DNA from: UBA7332 sp051648105
GTDB lineage: Bacteria > Bacteroidota > Bacteroidia > Bacteroidales > UBA7332
Assembly (NCBI GenBank): GCA_051648105.1
Contig: JBOFEN010000008.1
Coordinates: forward strand, 1-44,606
Reading direction: 5' to 3'
Length of the DNA stretch: 44,606 nucleotides
The stretch's first letter is position 1, and the number at the start of each line of letters is the position of its first letter. Below, piece by piece: positions 36,501-44,353 of the stretch. Below the pieces are notes generated by a model. The model was not told where the DNA came from, did no database searches, and was given only the letters and a program-made list of their open reading frames with translations. A program made the position numbers and the translations under genes.

Positions 36501-36816
36501 TAGAGAATGTATTCCCTGTTTTAGAGTATGTCAAACCACGTGAGCTTAACACTTGGTCAAGGAATGAGTCTATTGATTCATTATTTACAGAAATCGTAAC
36601 ATCATTCTCTGCTGGAAGTACATTGTCCAGATATGCGAATCTGTATACTGTACTCTTTTCAATTTGGTCAAATAACTGTTTTAATGTAGTATTTACCACT
36701 GAGACTGAGACATCCTTACTTTGTGCCACTAGCTCTCCTTTAGGAAGTAATATGGCAAGAATCAGGAGTAGAATGTAGAAAAGAGAGAAATCTCTTTTTC
36801 TTTCTGTGTTCTTCAT
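33577..36816 (-). CDS. SusC-like TonB-dependent outer-membrane transporter with N-terminal STN signalling domain
   Basis: It imports glycan oligomers through a TonB-driven 22-strand barrel. After a signal peptide (about 1-32) comes an STN domain (about 35-108: VSVVNTTLKQLFDQIEKSTV ... SKTGNTFSISKR), the part that contacts an anti-sigma factor. A carboxypeptidase-D-like beta-sandwich (GVVKDPAGEPVIGANVIVNG, about 120-195), a TonB-dependent plug (VVVVGYGVQKKESLTGSMN to GSQGANGVVLVTTKKG, about 205-320), and the barrel follow. The end reads RKVVFGLSLTL. The STN domain and the upstream FecR and sigma genes together indicate trans-envelope signalling. The 1079-residue length is usual for SusC with STN. 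Confidence 0.97.
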   Translation of the reverse strand: MKNTERKRDFSLFYILLLILAILLPKGELVAQSKDVSVSVVNTTLKQLFDQIEKSTVYRFAYLDNVLPAENDVTISVNNESIDSFLDQVLSSRGLTYSKTGNTFSISKRTATVRRNVAISGVVKDPAGEPVIGANVIVNGTTTGTVTDYDGNFSLEVPENSRLKISYIGMADMLVDTRGKNYLNVKMSDDSKALEEVVVVGYGVQKKESLTGSMNVVSSNKLKDVTAPTVENMLSGKAPGVNVASGSGRPGEAAAIVIRGKSTINGSTDPLWVVDGVIVGTNSGTLNPADIESISILKDASSTAIYGSQGANGVVLVTTKKGVAGKATVQVDAKMAATFLNSGNFEVMDGAELYDYYKTFANQSTINFPRWNEDLRNSNFNWWDNATKTGLAQDYNISIMGGVENMKTFFSLGLYDETGAVKGYDFNRYSFRFKTDYTPKKWLTIKPQVSGSMKQVDNKEHSVSAMYLNLPWDSPYKEDGTLVGNAPNPTWVNTTGSNYLYDLQWNFSNSKTYDFMGGFDFDLNLTKNLTFRSINNYKYTNYSSVTYSDPRSSSALSVNGRINDYQYISTRMYTNQLLQYSNRFGKHDVNGILAYEWNESSVKANRGIATGFAPGFEVADVAAVPEKVGSSINEWAVQSVLFRGNYNYDNRYLGEVSFRRDGASNFGDNAKYGNFFSVSGGWLINRENFFSAEWVDQLKLRASYGSVGNRPGDYYGHYTLYSLSGKYNEMPGAIISQPGNADMTWEKTYTAGVGVDFRMFRRYNFTFDYYDKNTTDLLYRVTLPGIIGVSSRWQNVGSLKNRGFEFTASADIINKNDFFWSVEANIGLNRNEISELYGGKSEVIVGDGTGIAGSANKIWKPGLDSDTWYLTEWAGVDPANGDPLWFMTDENGNRVKTNDYGQASKNPVACGSYTPDFFGGFSTYFSWKNLDLSANFTYSVGGDIYNYSRAEFDSDGAYTDRNQMKLQKGWSRWEKEGDVATHPLARYNNNSNSQKASSRFLEDGSYLKLRNVTVSYNLALPKWHIQNIKLFASGENLFTITKFSGVDPEIPPYDGKITGVATTVYPSTRKVVFGLSLTL

Positions 36817-36944
36817 AATAGAGTGATTAAAAGTATTAGTTAATAAAGTGTTTTCAATCTGTTTATAATGCTAAACAGGGTATTAGAATTGTCTTTTTTA
36901 ATTCATTCTTATACGGTATTTAAGGGTTAATTATTTAGGGTTAC

Positions 36945-37934
36945 TTATTTCATGCTTATAAATATTGTATCGTAGTTTCTCTCATAGCTAAAAGGGTAGT
37001 GGTTCTGAAGCATTTGAAGTACAGTCCATATGTTTTTCTCTTTTATATGTCCAGTGAACTTCTCTTTAGGGATCTTTCCACTCACCTCTATCTTCAATCC
37101 ATAATATCTCTCTAGTGAGAGTAGTACCTCTGTGAATGAAGATGATCGGAAGACGAGACTTCCATCTAGCCATGCCTTCTCGTAGATAACCTCACTATTT
37201 TCACGCCATAGACCACCACTTGTCTTTGAGTATGATGCTTTTTCATTTGGCTCTAGTATTACACGCCTATTGTTACATGTGGCAATCTCCACAGAACCCT
37301 CTATCAATGTTGTCTCAATAAGGTCAGAGTCAGCATAAGCCTTTATATTGAAGGTTGTGCCTAGAACTCTGATCTGAAGCTTCTCGAGGTCAACAATAAA
37401 TGAGCGGATACTATCTTTCTTCACATCCAGAAAAGCCTCACCTGAGAGATATACTTTTCTCTCATTCATACCATAGTCTGCTGGGTAACTCAGGGTTGAG
37501 GCTGAGTTCAAAATAACTTTCGTCCCATCAGGTAGGAGTACCTCGGAGCAGTCACCACTTTTTGTTGAGAATACGAAGTTTCTCTCTAAATGGTCTCTCA
37601 TTGAAGATACTTGCTTATACATATAGGCAGTTAATCCTAATGAAAGAGGTATTGCAACTATAGCCGCAACTTTTAATATAGATCTCCAAAGTGGAGAGAT
37701 AATTACTCCTTTGCTAGTTTGAGGTCTTAGTCTCTTGTCAAACTCCTCAAAGGATTTATATTCCCCAATAGTAGTTGGCTCATAATCCTCCCATACTCTA
37801 GCTATAACCTCAGAGAGATCTTCTTGCGACATACCATCCATCATTGATCTTAGTATCTCACGCTCATCTGCTGTTATTGTATTGTTGATATATTTTTGTA
37901 GTAAACTATATATCGGATCTTTCATGTCATACAT
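36945..37934 (-). CDS. FecR-family anti-sigma factor
   Basis: The 329 residues comprise a cytoplasmic N-terminal part (1-82) that should hold the sigma factor, one membrane segment (about 87-106, LKVAAIVAIPLSLGLTAYMY), and a periplasmic FecR domain (about 125-225: LPDGTKVILNSASTLSYPAD, RKVYLSGEAFLDVKKD, GTTFNIKAYADSD). A C-terminal small domain (about 255-329, EVLLSLERYYGLKIEVSGKI) resembles the DUF4974/STN-like module of Bacteroidota FecR proteins. It relays the signal from the SusC STN domain to the sigma factor. An alternative start at the Met of MKDP (37925) is possible. Confidence 0.94.
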   Translation of the reverse strand: MYDMKDPIYSLLQKYINNTITADEREILRSMMDGMSQEDLSEVIARVWEDYEPTTIGEYKSFEEFDKRLRPQTSKGVIISPLWRSILKVAAIVAIPLSLGLTAYMYKQVSSMRDHLERNFVFSTKSGDCSEVLLPDGTKVILNSASTLSYPADYGMNERKVYLSGEAFLDVKKDSIRSFIVDLEKLQIRVLGTTFNIKAYADSDLIETTLIEGSVEIATCNNRRVILEPNEKASYSKTSGGLWRENSEVIYEKAWLDGSLVFRSSSFTEVLLSLERYYGLKIEVSGKIPKEKFTGHIKEKNIWTVLQMLQNHYPFSYERNYDTIFISMK

Positions 37935-38027
37935 CTTTTATCTAATGTTATTACGGTAGTGATCATATAATCTAACTATCAAACCATGATATTTTATATA
38001 TTTTAACTATTGGTGTGTTTTGATAAT

Positions 38028-38058
38028 AAAAAAACCTTCGAAACAAGCCGAAGGTTTT
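38028..38058 (-). terminator. Intrinsic terminator directly after the sigma factor gene
   Basis: On the minus strand AAAACCTTCG (38058-38049) pairs with CGAAGGTTTT, followed by a 7-T tract. The hairpin begins at the base after the TAG stop codon. It lies between the sigma gene and fecR and should reduce read-through between them. Confidence 0.85.
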
Positions 38059-38628
38059 CTAACCAAATAGTATGATGAAAAGGGGTAGATATGGCCCCAT
38101 CTCTTCTCTTAATATCTGTAGTGAAAGTGATAGTTGATTATATATAGATTGCTCAGTTACATTTATTTTCTGAGCTATCTCCTTAGCTGGTAATCCTTGT
38201 TCCTTACTCAACTCGAATATCTCACGCTGTCGAGGTTGAAGCTTACTCTTAGCTATTTCAAGTCTTAGGATAAACTCGTCGTAGTCAATCCCCTTATCTG
38301 TTGGGCTATCTGATAACTCTGGGCTCTCACAATACAAAAGATAATCTTCAAAAAGAGGATTACTCATCTTACGTCTGAACTCATCAATAACTTGATTGCG
38401 GGCTATCTTGAAAAGATAAGATTTGAAGGATAGGGTAGGGTCTATCTGTGTGCGATTGACCCATATTTTAATAAAAGTGTCTTGTACTATATCATTGGTT
38501 ATAGATTGCGATCTTGTCAATCCATAAACAAATGGATGTAGTATGGGTGCATATTTCTCATACAAGGATTGAAAATCTTTGTATGAACCATTTCTGACTC
38601 CATCAACAACTGTTCTTTCACTATTCAT
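38059..38628 (-). CDS. ECF-type RNA polymerase sigma factor
   Basis: The 189 residues show sigma region 2 (about 15-80: FQSLYEKYAPILHPFVYGLT, IVQDTFIKIWVNR, SFKSYLFKIARNQVIDEFRR) and region 4 (about 128-180: LQPRQREIFELSKEQGLPAKEIAQKINVT and EQSIYNQLSLSLQILREEM). There is no region 1 or 3, as in other ECF factors. It is very probably held by the FecR protein encoded next and freed when SusC binds its glycan. It has a hydrophobic C-terminal tail (PYLPLFIILFG), which could be a regulatory contact. A TATATTTG -7-like octamer lies about 205 nt upstream (38840-38833). Confidence 0.95.
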   Translation of the reverse strand: MNSERTVVDGVRNGSYKDFQSLYEKYAPILHPFVYGLTRSQSITNDIVQDTFIKIWVNRTQIDPTLSFKSYLFKIARNQVIDEFRRKMSNPLFEDYLLYCESPELSDSPTDKGIDYDEFILRLEIAKSKLQPRQREIFELSKEQGLPAKEIAQKINVTEQSIYNQLSLSLQILREEMGPYLPLFIILFG

Positions 38629-39041
38629 AAATTAAACAATGACGATTTGGTATCTATTAGAGACTAATATTCTTAAGCCCATTGACTTTTCCTGGGTAGC
38701 TGCTATATCAAATAGATATTGCATAACTTATTTACATGGTCTGTTGTTCGCAAAAAGCTTTCAATGATAATTCTAGATTCATAATTAATTTACTCTAGTT
38801 GTCTTTATATGGTAAATAAATTATTCTTTTCACAAATATAAATCAATATATTTAAACATCTATGCTTTGTTGGTCTAAATTCTCATACTCTACATTATTA
38901 TATATTTCATAGGAATTAAATTGAGTAGGGTTTTACTCAATATTGCTTTGAGTGGTGTTATCACCACAATAATACGAAAGTAGCAGGAGCACCCTTATCG
39001 GATGAACCTGCTACTTTCGTAAATAGTGTCATTATTGATCT
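38629..39041. other. Intergenic region between GH43-like and sigma genes
   Basis: About 410 nt without a gene. It holds a hairpin GTGGTG-TTAT-CACCAC (38952-38967), the terminator listed next, and the minus-strand TATATTTG octamer at 38840-38833 that could be a -7 box for the sigma gene. The rest is AT-rich with no visible reading frame. Confidence 0.6.
38973..39021 (-). terminator. Terminator-like hairpin after the GH43-like gene
   Basis: TACGAAAGTAGCAGG (38973-38987) pairs perfectly with CCTGCTACTTTCGTA (39007-39021) across a 19-nt loop, 20 nt past the GH43-like stop. There is no strong U-tract on the minus strand. Confidence 0.7.
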
Positions 39042-40808
39042 CTATTCAGCTCTACCGTAGCTCCACTCAGATGTGCCATTCTCATTTATCGCCTCAATAG
39101 CGAAGTAGTATGGTTTATCCTTGTCCATTCCATGATAGTAGTACTCATTATCGTTGTACACCATCACAGAGTTATATAGCTTATCAGGAGAGAGCCCAAT
39201 ATATATATTATATGCATAAGCAGCCTCTACTGGTTTCCATCTTATCCAACAGCTACGCTTGTCAGTATCACCTCTAAGTACTATGAACTCATCAACCTTA
39301 GATGGTTTCTGGCCAGAGCCCATACCAAATACACGTAGACCAGAGATTGCAAACTTTCCAGTTGGCATATGTATATTTACCATCTTGATATACCTAGCTT
39401 TGATCGGTTTAGTGAGTTCTATGTAGTCGTGAGGAACATCACTTTTGTTTTTGCTCTTGTCGACGATCTTACTCCACTTCTTACCATCTAAAGATGAGTA
39501 TATCTCATATTGGTGATAAAGGTCCAACCTCTTGCCCCTAAATTCAGCATCTTGGTCAGCATAGTTAATCTGTATGGCGTTTACTGTCGATATCTCACCC
39601 AGGTCTGACTCTATCCACTCACCTTTCTCTGCGCTGGCTGCTGACCAGTAGCTCTTGATACTCTCATCAACAGAAGCATTGGCGTAGTGTGAACCATAGG
39701 TTGAAGATACTCTAACTGGCTTGTTGTAGTTCAAGAGCATCCATCCCGTAAACTGGCTCTCTAGATGATCACTCTCTCCTTTTGGAAGATAGTGTGGGTA
39801 GTCTCCAAAGGCTGTATTGCAGTACATGATACCCTCTTTGTCAAACCCTGCAGGCCAAAGCCCGAGGCGACGTTCGAAGTTATTCTTGGTGCAAATTATC
39901 ATCGTTGAGGTGTGCCAATAGTTATTCCAATTATCTTGGAAGGTAGAGCCGTGACCTGCACCGCGAGCAAATCCTCCTGCCTTCATACTCAGTGGTAGGG
40001 AGTGGTGGGTGAATGGTCCAAGTGGTGACTCTCCCACTGCATATCCATCTGCATAGTGGCTCATCTCTGAACCTGGTCCTCCCCACTGAAGATAGTATTT
40101 ATTGTTATGCTTAGTCATCCATGCACCCTCCATAAAGCCTGTGAGGAAGGTGTTTGTCATATGCTCACCAAAGCGATGCCAACCTATCTTGTTGTAGTTC
40201 GGGAGTAGTAACTCCTTACGTGTGCCTATTGGTTGTAGTGTCTGGCGATTGAGCTCAATACCATAAAGAGGATAGACATTACTACTTCCTGTGTACATAT
40301 ATAGTCTCTCATCATCATCTACGAAGAAAGCAGGGTCCCAACCACCTATCTCAAACTTCTCAACGGCCTTACTCCAAGTGGGAGATTCGCTCTTTGGGTC
40401 TGTACTCATCCATATTGGGAACACTCTTGAGTAGGTTGATCCCATCACTAGTAGTGTGTCACCTTGTACCCAAGCTGCTGGAGCACATAGATCATCCCAC
40501 TTGTTCTCGGTGGTCTCTATAGCCTCTTGTGTGAGGAACTTCTGTGAAACGAAGTTCCAGCTAGAGAGATCCTCACTCCACCAATAACCCTCTTGATTGG
40601 TCGAGAAGAGGTAGTAGTCGCCCTTGAAGTTGACTATCACTGGATCGGCCGTAGCTCTATGCTTACCCCACTGGGTGAAGTTGGGTATTGGTGCATACCC
40701 ATAATCTAGATTGATGGGGTTGCAATAGGTACTCTGTTGTGCCACTGCCACTACTGAAATGGATAGCAATGAGAGCGAAATAAGATATCTCTTTATTGTT
40801 CTTATCAT
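39042..40808 (-). CDS. Glycoside hydrolase family 43-like enzyme with F5/8C and FN3 domains
   Basis: After a signal peptide (about 1-23, ending AVAQQ) comes a five-bladed propeller domain (about 27-345) with the three expected acids: Asp55 in ATADPVIV, Asp158 in GGWDPAFF and Glu227 in GFMEGAWM. GH43 enzymes are typically arabinosidases, xylosidases or galactosidases; I cannot assign the subfamily. A discoidin-like F5/8C carbohydrate-binding domain (about 355-495, SYWSAASAEKGEWIESDLGE) and a fibronectin type III domain (about 503-588, VDEFIVLRGDTDKRSCWIRW) follow. There is no lipobox or type IX C-terminal sorting domain that I recognise, so it is probably periplasmic. It stands between two terminators, between GH3 and the sigma gene. 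Confidence 0.85.
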   Translation of the reverse strand: MIRTIKRYLISLSLLSISVVAVAQQSTYCNPINLDYGYAPIPNFTQWGKHRATADPVIVNFKGDYYLFSTNQEGYWWSEDLSSWNFVSQKFLTQEAIETTENKWDDLCAPAAWVQGDTLLVMGSTYSRVFPIWMSTDPKSESPTWSKAVEKFEIGGWDPAFFVDDDERLYMYTGSSNVYPLYGIELNRQTLQPIGTRKELLLPNYNKIGWHRFGEHMTNTFLTGFMEGAWMTKHNNKYYLQWGGPGSEMSHYADGYAVGESPLGPFTHHSLPLSMKAGGFARGAGHGSTFQDNWNNYWHTSTMIICTKNNFERRLGLWPAGFDKEGIMYCNTAFGDYPHYLPKGESDHLESQFTGWMLLNYNKPVRVSSTYGSHYANASVDESIKSYWSAASAEKGEWIESDLGEISTVNAIQINYADQDAEFRGKRLDLYHQYEIYSSLDGKKWSKIVDKSKNKSDVPHDYIELTKPIKARYIKMVNIHMPTGKFAISGLRVFGMGSGQKPSKVDEFIVLRGDTDKRSCWIRWKPVEAAYAYNIYIGLSPDKLYNSVMVYNDNEYYYHGMDKDKPYYFAIEAINENGTSEWSYGRAE

Positions 40809-40841
40809 AGTTATTAGAGTTCTGAAATTATGGATAAAAAA

Positions 40842-40875
40842 ATAGGCGGAGCACCTATTGAGCTGCTCCGCCTAT
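40842..40875 (-). terminator. Intrinsic terminator of the GH3 gene
   Basis: ATAGGCGGAGCA (40842-40853) pairs with TGCTCCGCCTAT (40864-40875), followed on the minus strand by a T-run. It lies 10 nt past the GH3 stop and separates GH3 from the GH43-like gene. Confidence 0.88.
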
Positions 40876-40885
40876 CTATAATAAA

Positions 40886-43171
40886 TTAGTTAAGAGTGAA
40901 TCTGTCTCTCTTCACGTCGCGGCTATTACCACCGATCATTACATCAAAATCACCTGGCTCAAATACGTACTCTAGGTCGTAGTTGTAGAATTTAAGCATC
41001 TCAGGAGTAATCTCGAATGTTACGGTTTTAGCCTCGCCTGGGTTAAGAGTGATCTTCTCAAATCCTTTAAGCTCTTGTACTGGGCGTGTCACAGAACCAA
41101 CAAGGTCGCGGATATATAGCTGAACTACCTCTGCACCTTTGTATTTACCTGTGTTTTTAACCTCGATAGAAGCAGTCACTTTCCCTTTAGCATCGATCGA
41201 CTTAGTGTCTAGTTTAAGATCACCATACTCGAAAGTAGTGTAGCTTAGACCGTAACCGAATGGGTATAGAGGAAGGTTGTCAACATCAAGGTAGCTAGTT
41301 CTGAATTTCTCGAACCATGTTCCTTGTGGACGTCCTGTCATCTTGTGGTTGTAGTGAATTGGCACTTGACCAGGAGCAGCAGGGAAAGAAGATGTAAGTT
41401 TACCGCTTGGAACAACATCTCCGAATAGTACGTCTGCGATTGCAGGAGCTGCCTCAGTACCACCAAACCATACGTTTAGGATAGTAGGCAAGTTCTCACT
41501 CTCCCATTTAAGGGCTAGTGGACGACCAGTGAATAGTGTTACAACTAGTGGCTTACCAGTCTTCTTAAGCTCTTTCAATAGTCTGATTTGAGCATCTGGG
41601 ATAGTGATATCAGTACGGCTACTTGACTCACCACTCATCTCTGCAAGCTCACCAACAGCAGCAACAATCACGTCAGCTCTTCTTGCTACTTGTAGTGCCT
41701 CAGCTATCATCTGCTCAGCAGTGCGGTTGTCTCTACCTATACCTTTACCGAAAGCAGAAGCTCTCTCTTCGTAAGAAGCATCATCAATAACGTTGCTACC
41801 TTTAGCGTAGATAACATTAACGTTATCCCCACCTACAGCTTTGATACCCTCAACAAGAGTAGCTGGTTTGCTACCATCAACAGCCACACTCCATGTACCA
41901 GACATATTGTTTCTGTTGTTACCAAGAGGACCAATAACAGCGATAGTACCTTTCTTCTGGATAGGAAGAGTGTTGTTTTCGTTCTTAAGAAGTACGAAAC
42001 TCTCTGCTGCTATCTCACGAGCAATCTGGCGGTTCTCGTCACTGTAAACTTGTTTCTCTGAGCGAGCCTTGTCGCAGTATTTATATGGATCTTCGAAAAG
42101 ACCTAGTTTGTATTTAGCCTCAAGGATACCGCGGCAAGCCTCGTCGATTCTTGCTTTTGATACTTTGCCCTCTTCAATTGATTTACCAAGTGTTGTAAGG
42201 AAACCTTCACCCACCATGTCCATATCTGTACCTGCATTCATTGCAAGAGCTGAACAAGTTTGAAGATCACCCATGCCGTGGTCTATCATCTCGTTGATAC
42301 CTGTGTAGTCAGTCATCACGAAACCTTTGAAGTTATACTTCTTGCGAAGGATATCTTGAAGCAACCATGTGTTAGCTGTAGCTGGCACACCATCGATCTC
42401 GTTGAAAGATGTCATGATAGAACCTGCACCAGCCTCGATAGCCGCTTGGTAAGGATACATATATTCGTTGAACATACGTACTCTACTCATGTCAACTGTG
42501 TTGTAGTCTCTACCAGCATCTGGAGCACCGTAAAGAGCGAAGTGTTTAACACAAGACATCATAGTTGTACTGTCAGACAGATCTTCACCTTGGTAACCCT
42601 TAACCATAGCTTCACCAATCTTAGCAGCTAGGTATGGATCCTCACCGTTACCCTCTGAAATACGACCCCATCTTGGATCTCTACAGATGTCAACCATAGG
42701 GCTGAAAGTCAAACTTATACCATCAGCTGTTGACTCTTGAGCAGCCACTTGAGCCGATCTCTTGATAGCATCCATGTTCCAAGTACAAGAAAGTCCCAAA
42801 GGAATAGGGAAAGCAGTCTCATAACCGTGGATAACGTCCATGGCAAAGATCAAAGGAATACCTAGGCGGCTCTCTTCAACAGCCACTCTCTGTACGTCGC
42901 GTATCTTATCAACACCTTTAATGTTGAATAGACCACCCACTTGTCCTAGTTTAATCTTCTCAGCGATGTTGCTACTCTTTGCTTGACCTGTTGTGATGTC
43001 ACCCGAGCTAGGTAGGTTCAATTGACCTATCTTCTCCTCAAGAGTCATCTTGCTCATTAGGTCGTTGATGAAACGATCCATCTCAGCATCTGAACTTCCA
43101 CCCTTGTTTTGTACATTGCTACAAGAGAAGAGAAGCGATGAACAACACAACGTTGCTAATAATTTTCTCAT
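40886..43171 (-). CDS. bglX: Glycoside hydrolase family 3 beta-glucosidase (BglX-like), lipoprotein
   Basis: GH3 enzymes remove terminal beta-linked sugars, most often glucose or xylose. I start it at ATG 43171 (761 residues), since this gives a proper lipoprotein signal (LLFSC, Cys17); a GTG at 43246 would add 25 residues before it. The N-terminal TIM barrel carries GMDVIHG-like FAMDVIHGYETAFPIPLG, DPRWGRISEGNGEDPYL, KHFALYG and the nucleophile Asp in GFVMTDYTGI (about residue 288). The second domain has GELAEMSGESSSRTDI with the likely acid/base Glu. The end is an FN3-like domain (about 670-761). BglX of E. coli is 765 residues. It is the first gene of the locus. Confidence 0.93.
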   Translation of the reverse strand: MRKLLATLCCSSLLFSCSNVQNKGGSSDAEMDRFINDLMSKMTLEEKIGQLNLPSSGDITTGQAKSSNIAEKIKLGQVGGLFNIKGVDKIRDVQRVAVEESRLGIPLIFAMDVIHGYETAFPIPLGLSCTWNMDAIKRSAQVAAQESTADGISLTFSPMVDICRDPRWGRISEGNGEDPYLAAKIGEAMVKGYQGEDLSDSTTMMSCVKHFALYGAPDAGRDYNTVDMSRVRMFNEYMYPYQAAIEAGAGSIMTSFNEIDGVPATANTWLLQDILRKKYNFKGFVMTDYTGINEMIDHGMGDLQTCSALAMNAGTDMDMVGEGFLTTLGKSIEEGKVSKARIDEACRGILEAKYKLGLFEDPYKYCDKARSEKQVYSDENRQIAREIAAESFVLLKNENNTLPIQKKGTIAVIGPLGNNRNNMSGTWSVAVDGSKPATLVEGIKAVGGDNVNVIYAKGSNVIDDASYEERASAFGKGIGRDNRTAEQMIAEALQVARRADVIVAAVGELAEMSGESSSRTDITIPDAQIRLLKELKKTGKPLVVTLFTGRPLALKWESENLPTILNVWFGGTEAAPAIADVLFGDVVPSGKLTSSFPAAPGQVPIHYNHKMTGRPQGTWFEKFRTSYLDVDNLPLYPFGYGLSYTTFEYGDLKLDTKSIDAKGKVTASIEVKNTGKYKGAEVVQLYIRDLVGSVTRPVQELKGFEKITLNPGEAKTVTFEITPEMLKFYNYDLEYVFEPGDFDVMIGGNSRDVKRDRFTLN

Positions 43172-43598
43172 TGTCCTTGATTTTATAGTATTAATAATAG
43201 TTGAATAATCTATAATTAAGTGGTGTCTATTTGGCTTTGCCCTCACTCAATCGTAAATGTATAAACTAACTTAGAAGTTTCCTCCTTTTTATACAGAAGT
43301 TGACGCCTTTTATAAACATATTACTTTTTTATTATATATGGCCACTTTGTAACTATCAAGTGAGTAGTCTTTTACCTCTAATTTGTGTCAAACTGAAAGC
43401 TATTGCAAAGAAAACCCCTTTTTTTGAAATTTTGCTTATGCGATAGTCCTATTTTATTAGTTTTAATAGTTAAAGTTTTGTAGCCATAAATAGACACTAC
43501 ACTATAACAATCTTATTCCTACTTTTGATTAATAGGTGAAAGGGAGAAGTTGACTCTATTATTGATACTATTTCTGATCATAGAAACTCTTTATATGT
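43172..43598. other. Upstream region of the GH3 gene
   Basis: About 425 nt, AT-rich, with no reading frame worth calling. On the minus strand there is no TAnnTTTG octamer, so the GH3 promoter is not recognisable by the consensus. An AAGGAGG sequence occurs at about 43285 (minus) but no start codon follows it. Confidence 0.5.
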
Positions 43599-43720
43599 AT
43601 GAAGTATCACGCCCGAGAGACTCAAATTTCCACCAATGGCAATGGTATGCAGAGTAGCTGGAGTTATGATTAAACGCAAAATATCATTCTCCAAACTCTC
43701 GGGTTGGTGAGACACTTCAT
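43599..43720. ncRNA. Putative structured RNA of unknown family
   Basis: A 122-nt element closed by a long interrupted stem. ATGAAGT (43599-43605) pairs with ACTTCAT (43714-43720), TCAC (43607-43610) with GTGA (43707-43710), and CCCGAGAG (43612-43619) with CTCTCGGG (43696-43703). Inside are two hairpins: ACCA/TGGT (43632-43646) and GGAG-TT-ATGAT/ATCAT-T-CTCC (43660-43692). This gives a three-way-junction shape. It does not match the riboswitch and housekeeping RNA motifs I can recall, and it could be read on either strand. The long stem makes chance unlikely, but function is unproven. Confidence 0.5.
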
Positions 43721-43889
43721 TTATTTCAATAGGCTATATTTATGTCATTAATTAGCGTAAGTAGAGGATACAATCCGTCACCTCGCTAAAGGAAGCAAAG
43801 TCATAAAAGAAACAATAAATATGGGAGAATAAGGTCGTAACGTTAGACCGCTGCAAAAACTCTATTCCCGAAGTTTTACTAATTAAAGA

Positions 43890-44090
43890 TTGTGAGGCAG
43901 GTCTTCCGACTCGTTTCATATCTCTAAAACCTTCCCAAATACTCTGTTCAAAGAACATTTCCTCAGTGGTTGACTAGCACATAAAGATATTTGAATGAAA
44001 CTTACGGCTGCGGGTACAGTCTCGGATTCTCACCGAATTCCCATTTTAAAGTCTCTACTTCGAAGAGGTGAAGCAGATACTACCATCACC
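43890..44090 (-). ncRNA. Cobalamin riboswitch
   Basis: On the minus strand I read the conserved core in order: GGGAATTCGGTGAGAATCC (about 44050-44030), then ACTGTACCCGCAGCCG, then a CCACTG box (near 43970), and finally the B12 box GTCGGAAGACCTGCC (43910-43896). All the classical elements are there, so the adenosyl- or other cobalamin-binding fold should be complete. A TACATTTG -7 box stands just upstream. The next downstream gene, GH3, starts 720 nt away, and no B12 transport or cobalamin-dependent gene follows. The exact ends of the element are estimates. Confidence 0.92.
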
Positions 44091-44091
44091 G

Positions 44092-44099
44092 CAAATGTA
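44092..44099 (-). promoter_or_regulatory. -7 element of the cobalamin riboswitch transcript
   Basis: TACATTTG on the minus strand (44099-44092) fits TAnnTTTG and lies immediately before the riboswitch, as expected for its own promoter. A -33 TTTG is not seen. Confidence 0.5.
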
Positions 44100-44353
44100 A
44101 ACTATTTAAACGAATAAATACATATATTCATCAGGATATTTCACAATTTATTATGGCTCATATTGTTTCTTAGAGCTGGCTTTAGGGCTTAGTGGTCGTT
44201 TCTCTCTCTATGCTTAGGGCTTAGAATTTTAATTCATAATTATGATGCACTCAACAGGCACGAAGTGACCTCAATAGGATTGTCGTCAGGCAAGCCCTCA
44301 ACAGCGAAGCCTCAACAAGAATTTTTCCCGCAGATTCAATTCGTAATTGTGTT

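Noticed and set aside
43172..43246. Longer GTG start for the GH3 gene
   Set aside because: It would place 25 residues before a good lipoprotein signal peptide.
43599..43720. Retron, SAM, TPP, FMN or glycine riboswitch, or SRP/6S RNA
   Set aside because: The conserved core words of these families are missing and no reverse transcriptase or relevant gene is adjacent; left as unknown.
43752..43958. 68-residue minus-strand reading frame
   Set aside because: It runs through the B12 box and 3' half of the cobalamin riboswitch and has no recognisable protein features.
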